A stretch of DNA of 7,810 nucleotides, from NCBI GenBank assembly GCA_024640185.1, contig JAHEFN010000099.1:1-7810 (forward strand). The letters run 5' to 3'. How positions within the stretch are numbered: the stretch's first letter is position 1; each line of letters opens with the position of its first letter. The notes below the pieces were generated by a model that was not told where the DNA came from, searched no databases, and saw nothing but the letters and a program-made list of their open reading frames with translations. The stretch is from Gemmatimonadota bacterium (lineage in GTDB: Bacteria > Gemmatimonadota > Gemmatimonadetes > Gemmatimonadales > GWC2-71-9). A program made the translations under genes and the position numbers. Below are positions 6,540-7,810 of the stretch, one piece after another.

Positions 6540-7115
6540 GTGACACGGCTCCGCCGACTTGCAACTGCCCTGGCCGAGCGCCGACCCCGCGAGGTCATCG
6601 ACCCGACCCGGGGCGAGGCCGCGGTGGGGCTCTTCTTGGTGCCCGATCCGGATCGGTTGTTGTTGATCCAGCGCGCGGTCCGTCGTGGCGATCCGTGGTC
6701 CGGACAACTGGCGCTGCCCGGAGGGCGGCGTGAGCCGCAGGATGCCGATCTCCTCGACACGGCGGTTCGCGAGACGGCGGAGGAGGTCGGCTTTCGGGTG
6801 TCGGCACGATCACCGGCCCTGCAACTCGACGATCTCGCCCCCACCACCCCGGCACTGCCACCGGTCATCGTCCGGCCCTGGGTCTTCCTCCTCGACGAGG
6901 AGCCATTGCTGCGGCTCAACAATGAGGTGGCCGCGATCACCTGGGTGCCGCTGGACCTCCTGCGCAGGCCCGACATCTATCGGAACGCCGACCTTCTGGT
7001 GCGTGGCAGGCCGGTCACGGTCGCTGGGTACCACCTGGAGGCAGGGCTGCTCTGGGGGATGACCGAGCGGATCATCACGCCAGTGCTGCAACTCTGGGCG
7101 GGGATCGGCGCCTGA
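6540..7115 (+). CDS. Nudix hydrolase, CoA pyrophosphatase (NudL/NUDT7)-like
   Basis: Hydrolyses a nucleoside diphosphate linked to another moiety; closest by pattern to the coenzyme A diphosphatases, which release 3'-phospho-AMP and phosphopantetheine from CoA. In its 191 residues the Nudix region is SGQLALPGGRREPQDAD (54-70) followed by RETAEEVGF (77-85). The spacing between GG and RE is one residue longer than the textbook Nudix box, as in NudL and NUDT7, and the SGQ-x-A-x-PGG lead-in also fits that group. 'LDDLAP' (97-101) and the C-terminal 'YHLEAGLLWGMTERI' (164-178) are further family hallmarks. The GTG start at 6540 has only a weak site (TAGG at 6528-6531) and is 9 bases after the hydrolase stop. 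It ends the three-gene run. A related but broken copy of its C-terminus lies downstream at about 7230-7427. Confidence 0.88.
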   Translation: MTRLRRLATALAERRPREVIDPTRGEAAVGLFLVPDPDRLLLIQRAVRRGDPWSGQLALPGGRREPQDADLLDTAVRETAEEVGFRVSARSPALQLDDLAPTTPALPPVIVRPWVFLLDEEPLLRLNNEVAAITWVPLDLLRRPDIYRNADLLVRGRPVTVAGYHLEAGLLWGMTERIITPVLQLWAGIGA

Positions 7116-7137
7116 TGGGGTTGTGGCTGGTTGTCCG

Positions 7138-7166
7138 TCGAGGCGTGCTGCCGATCGACGCCTCGG
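7138..7166 (+). terminator. GC-rich hairpin after the Nudix gene, possible terminator
   Basis: CGAGGCGT (7139-7146) pairs perfectly with ACGCCTCG (7158-7165) around an 11-base loop, and U7138-G7166 can add a wobble pair. It begins 23 bases after the Nudix stop codon, the right place to end the three-gene transcript. There is no T-run after it, so it is not a classical intrinsic terminator; the 10-base palindrome CCAGCGCTGG at 7176-7185 follows closely. Confidence 0.45.
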
Positions 7167-7207
7167 GCTAGCCGGCCAGCGCTGGGCCCCGAAACTGGAC
7201 CACTGCA

Positions 7208-7226
7208 TCTCCGATAGAGGCGGAGA
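7208..7226. other. second perfect hairpin in the intergenic stretch
   Basis: TCTCCG (7208-7213) and CGGAGA (7221-7226) form a 6-base stem with a 7-base purine-rich loop (ATAGAGG). No T-run follows. Its function is unknown; it lies between the presumed terminator and the Nudix remnant. Confidence 0.35.
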
Positions 7227-7228
7227 CA

Positions 7229-7427
7229 ACCGTGTCGTCACCCTCGGCGACCTTGCGCCAGCGCGAGACTGTGAGCGTGTGACCCATCGTTTCGAAGCGA
7301 GCACGGTCCTCTCGCCTCCGCGGACCGGGGTGTCCCGGCGTATCACCTCGGCGAGGGGCTGCCGTGGGGAATGACCAAGCGCATCGTGACGTCGGGGCTT
7401 GGTTCGTGGCGGCCCTCCGGTTGCTGA
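7229..7427 (+). pseudogene. decayed C-terminal remnant of a second CoA-pyrophosphatase-like Nudix gene
   Basis: From 7341 the codons read YHLGEGLPWGMTKRIVTSGL, then run to a TGA at 7425-7427. This lines up without gaps with YHLEAGLLWGMTERIITPVL of the intact Nudix protein (7029-7088). Over 24 codons (7026-7097 against 7338-7409) I count 14 identical residues and 48 of 72 identical bases, several differences being silent. Just upstream, in the frame starting at 7123, the text 'VVTLGDLAPARDCERVTHRFE' up to GVSRR (about 7331-7340) looks like the segment that precedes the WGMT block in many family members, so a frameshift at about 7336-7341 would join the two. No Nudix box (PGG..RE..EE) is present in any frame from 7116 to 7330, so the catalytic half is lost. 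The match at 7338-7409 is firm; the upstream part is less so. Confidence 0.6.
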
Positions 7428-7449
7428 ATCCAGGTGGCCAGCTGAGCCG

Positions 7450-7482
7450 TTGACACTGCGGTCTATTCCAATTTGTTTAGGC
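7450..7482 (+). promoter_or_regulatory. candidate promoter of the transporter-like gene
   Basis: A perfect -35 hexamer TTGACA lies at 7450-7455, just before a markedly AT-rich patch (7462-7500) in otherwise GC-rich DNA. No good -10 is found at the ideal distance: the hexamer 17 bases on is TTGTTT. If transcription starts about 30 bases after the -35, it would begin at or past the ATG at 7483, implying a leaderless message or a later start. Confidence 0.35.
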
Positions 7483-7810
7483 ATGGCTAAAAATTATTTG
7501 ATGTGGGCCGTTTTCTCGCTATGCTCCGCGCCGGGACTGATCTCCGGTCAGGCGAACCCGATGGTGACCGACCGACCCGATTTCACCGAGTCGACGGTCG
7601 TGGTGCCGCCGGGCTCGGTGCAGTTGGAGGCCGGCGTGACCCGCACCGCGGCATCGGGCGGGGACGGCGCCGTGGTTTCCGGACCGGAACTGCTGGTGCG
7701 GATCGGAGTGGCCCGCATCGCCGAGCTCCGACTTGGGGCCCCGACGTGGACCCGGTCCGGTGGTCCTGCCCCGCGCGGTGCTTGGGACCACCGCTGGTCG
7801 CTGGGGACCA
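7483..7810 (+). CDS. exported outer-membrane transporter-like protein (3' partial)
   Basis: The frame from ATG at 7483 stays open to the window end (109 codons). Residues 1-24 look like a Sec signal peptide: MAKN, a hydrophobic stretch through LMWAVFSLCSAPGLI, and a likely cleavage after SGQA. The mature start, 'NPMVTDRPDFTEST' followed by VVPPGSVQLEAGVT, is typical of the 'transporter' proteins related to the MetA-pathway-of-phenol-degradation family, which are predicted outer-membrane beta-barrels. RIGVARIAELRLGAPTW further on fits the alternating strand pattern of the second hairpin. The true substrate is unknown. No Shine-Dalgarno sequence precedes 7483, and an in-frame ATG at 7501 is possible but would remove the lysine of the signal peptide, so I keep 7483. 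The first six codons are AT-rich, unlike every other gene start here. Confidence 0.75.
   Translation, partial: MAKNYLMWAVFSLCSAPGLISGQANPMVTDRPDFTESTVVVPPGSVQLEAGVTRTAASGGDGAVVSGPELLVRIGVARIAELRLGAPTWTRSGGPAPRGAWDHRWSLGT

Noticed and set aside
7123..7374. 83-codon open frame after the Nudix gene, considered as a small new gene.
   Set aside because: It starts at a GTG without a ribosome binding site and its second half is better explained as part of a frameshifted Nudix remnant.
1..7810. Search for CRISPR arrays, tRNA or rRNA genes, insertion sequences, attachment sites and defence genes.
   Set aside because: I saw no regularly spaced repeats, no tRNA-like cloverleaf with conserved arms, no transposase or integrase motifs, and no toxin-antitoxin or nuclease pair.

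Overview
The window is about 7.8 kb of GC-rich, gene-dense bacterial chromosome with no sign of plasmid, phage, insertion sequence, CRISPR or RNA genes. Taxonomy can only be inferred. An ArgH carrying a 'PQKRNPDLFEL' active-site loop, an ArgE-like M20 peptidase next to it, and a start-of-barrel 'TDRPDFTEST..VPPGSVQLEAG' outer-membrane transporter motif in a high-GC background would fit Gemmatimonadota or a neighbour of the Bacteroidota/FCB group; I hold this at about 50%.

Region 1 (1-2865, plus strand) is the 3' end of an arginine biosynthesis operon: a 5'-truncated M20 deacylase of the ArgE/ArgE' type, argininosuccinate lyase (argH) and an ArgR-type repressor. Both junctions are 4-base ATGA overlaps with good ribosome binding sites inside the upstream gene, so the three are probably translationally coupled. 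The first two enzymes supply the late steps to arginine; the third senses arginine and closes the loop. A DinB-fold metalloprotein (2908-3411) follows 42 bases later on the same strand.

Region 2 (3418-4694, minus strand) converges on the DinB gene with six bases between the stop codons. It holds a HAD phosphatase (phosphoglycolate phosphatase/PpaX-like), preceded in the same direction by a 184-residue helical protein that resembles the RsbRD N-terminal sensor domain and starts at TTG behind a near-perfect Shine-Dalgarno sequence.

Region 3 (4740-7115, plus strand) is divergent from region 2, with only 45 bases between start codons. It is a tight three-gene run: LD-carboxypeptidase (S66 family, murein tetrapeptide recycling), an alpha/beta serine hydrolase and a CoA-pyrophosphatase-type Nudix hydrolase. 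The common theme is hydrolytic recycling or housecleaning, but no shared pathway is proven.

Region 4 (7116-7810) begins with a 367-base stretch without an intact gene. It contains two perfect hairpins and, most interestingly, a frameshifted remnant that matches the C-terminal end of the adjacent Nudix protein, so a second Nudix gene seems to have decayed there. The window ends in the 5' part of an exported outer-membrane transporter-like protein whose first codons are strikingly AT-rich.

I found no convincing new defence or mobile system. The points worth following are the Nudix remnant, the stand-alone RsbRD-like protein divergent from the LD-carboxypeptidase, and the question of which acyl-citrulline or acyl-ornithine route the arginine operon uses.
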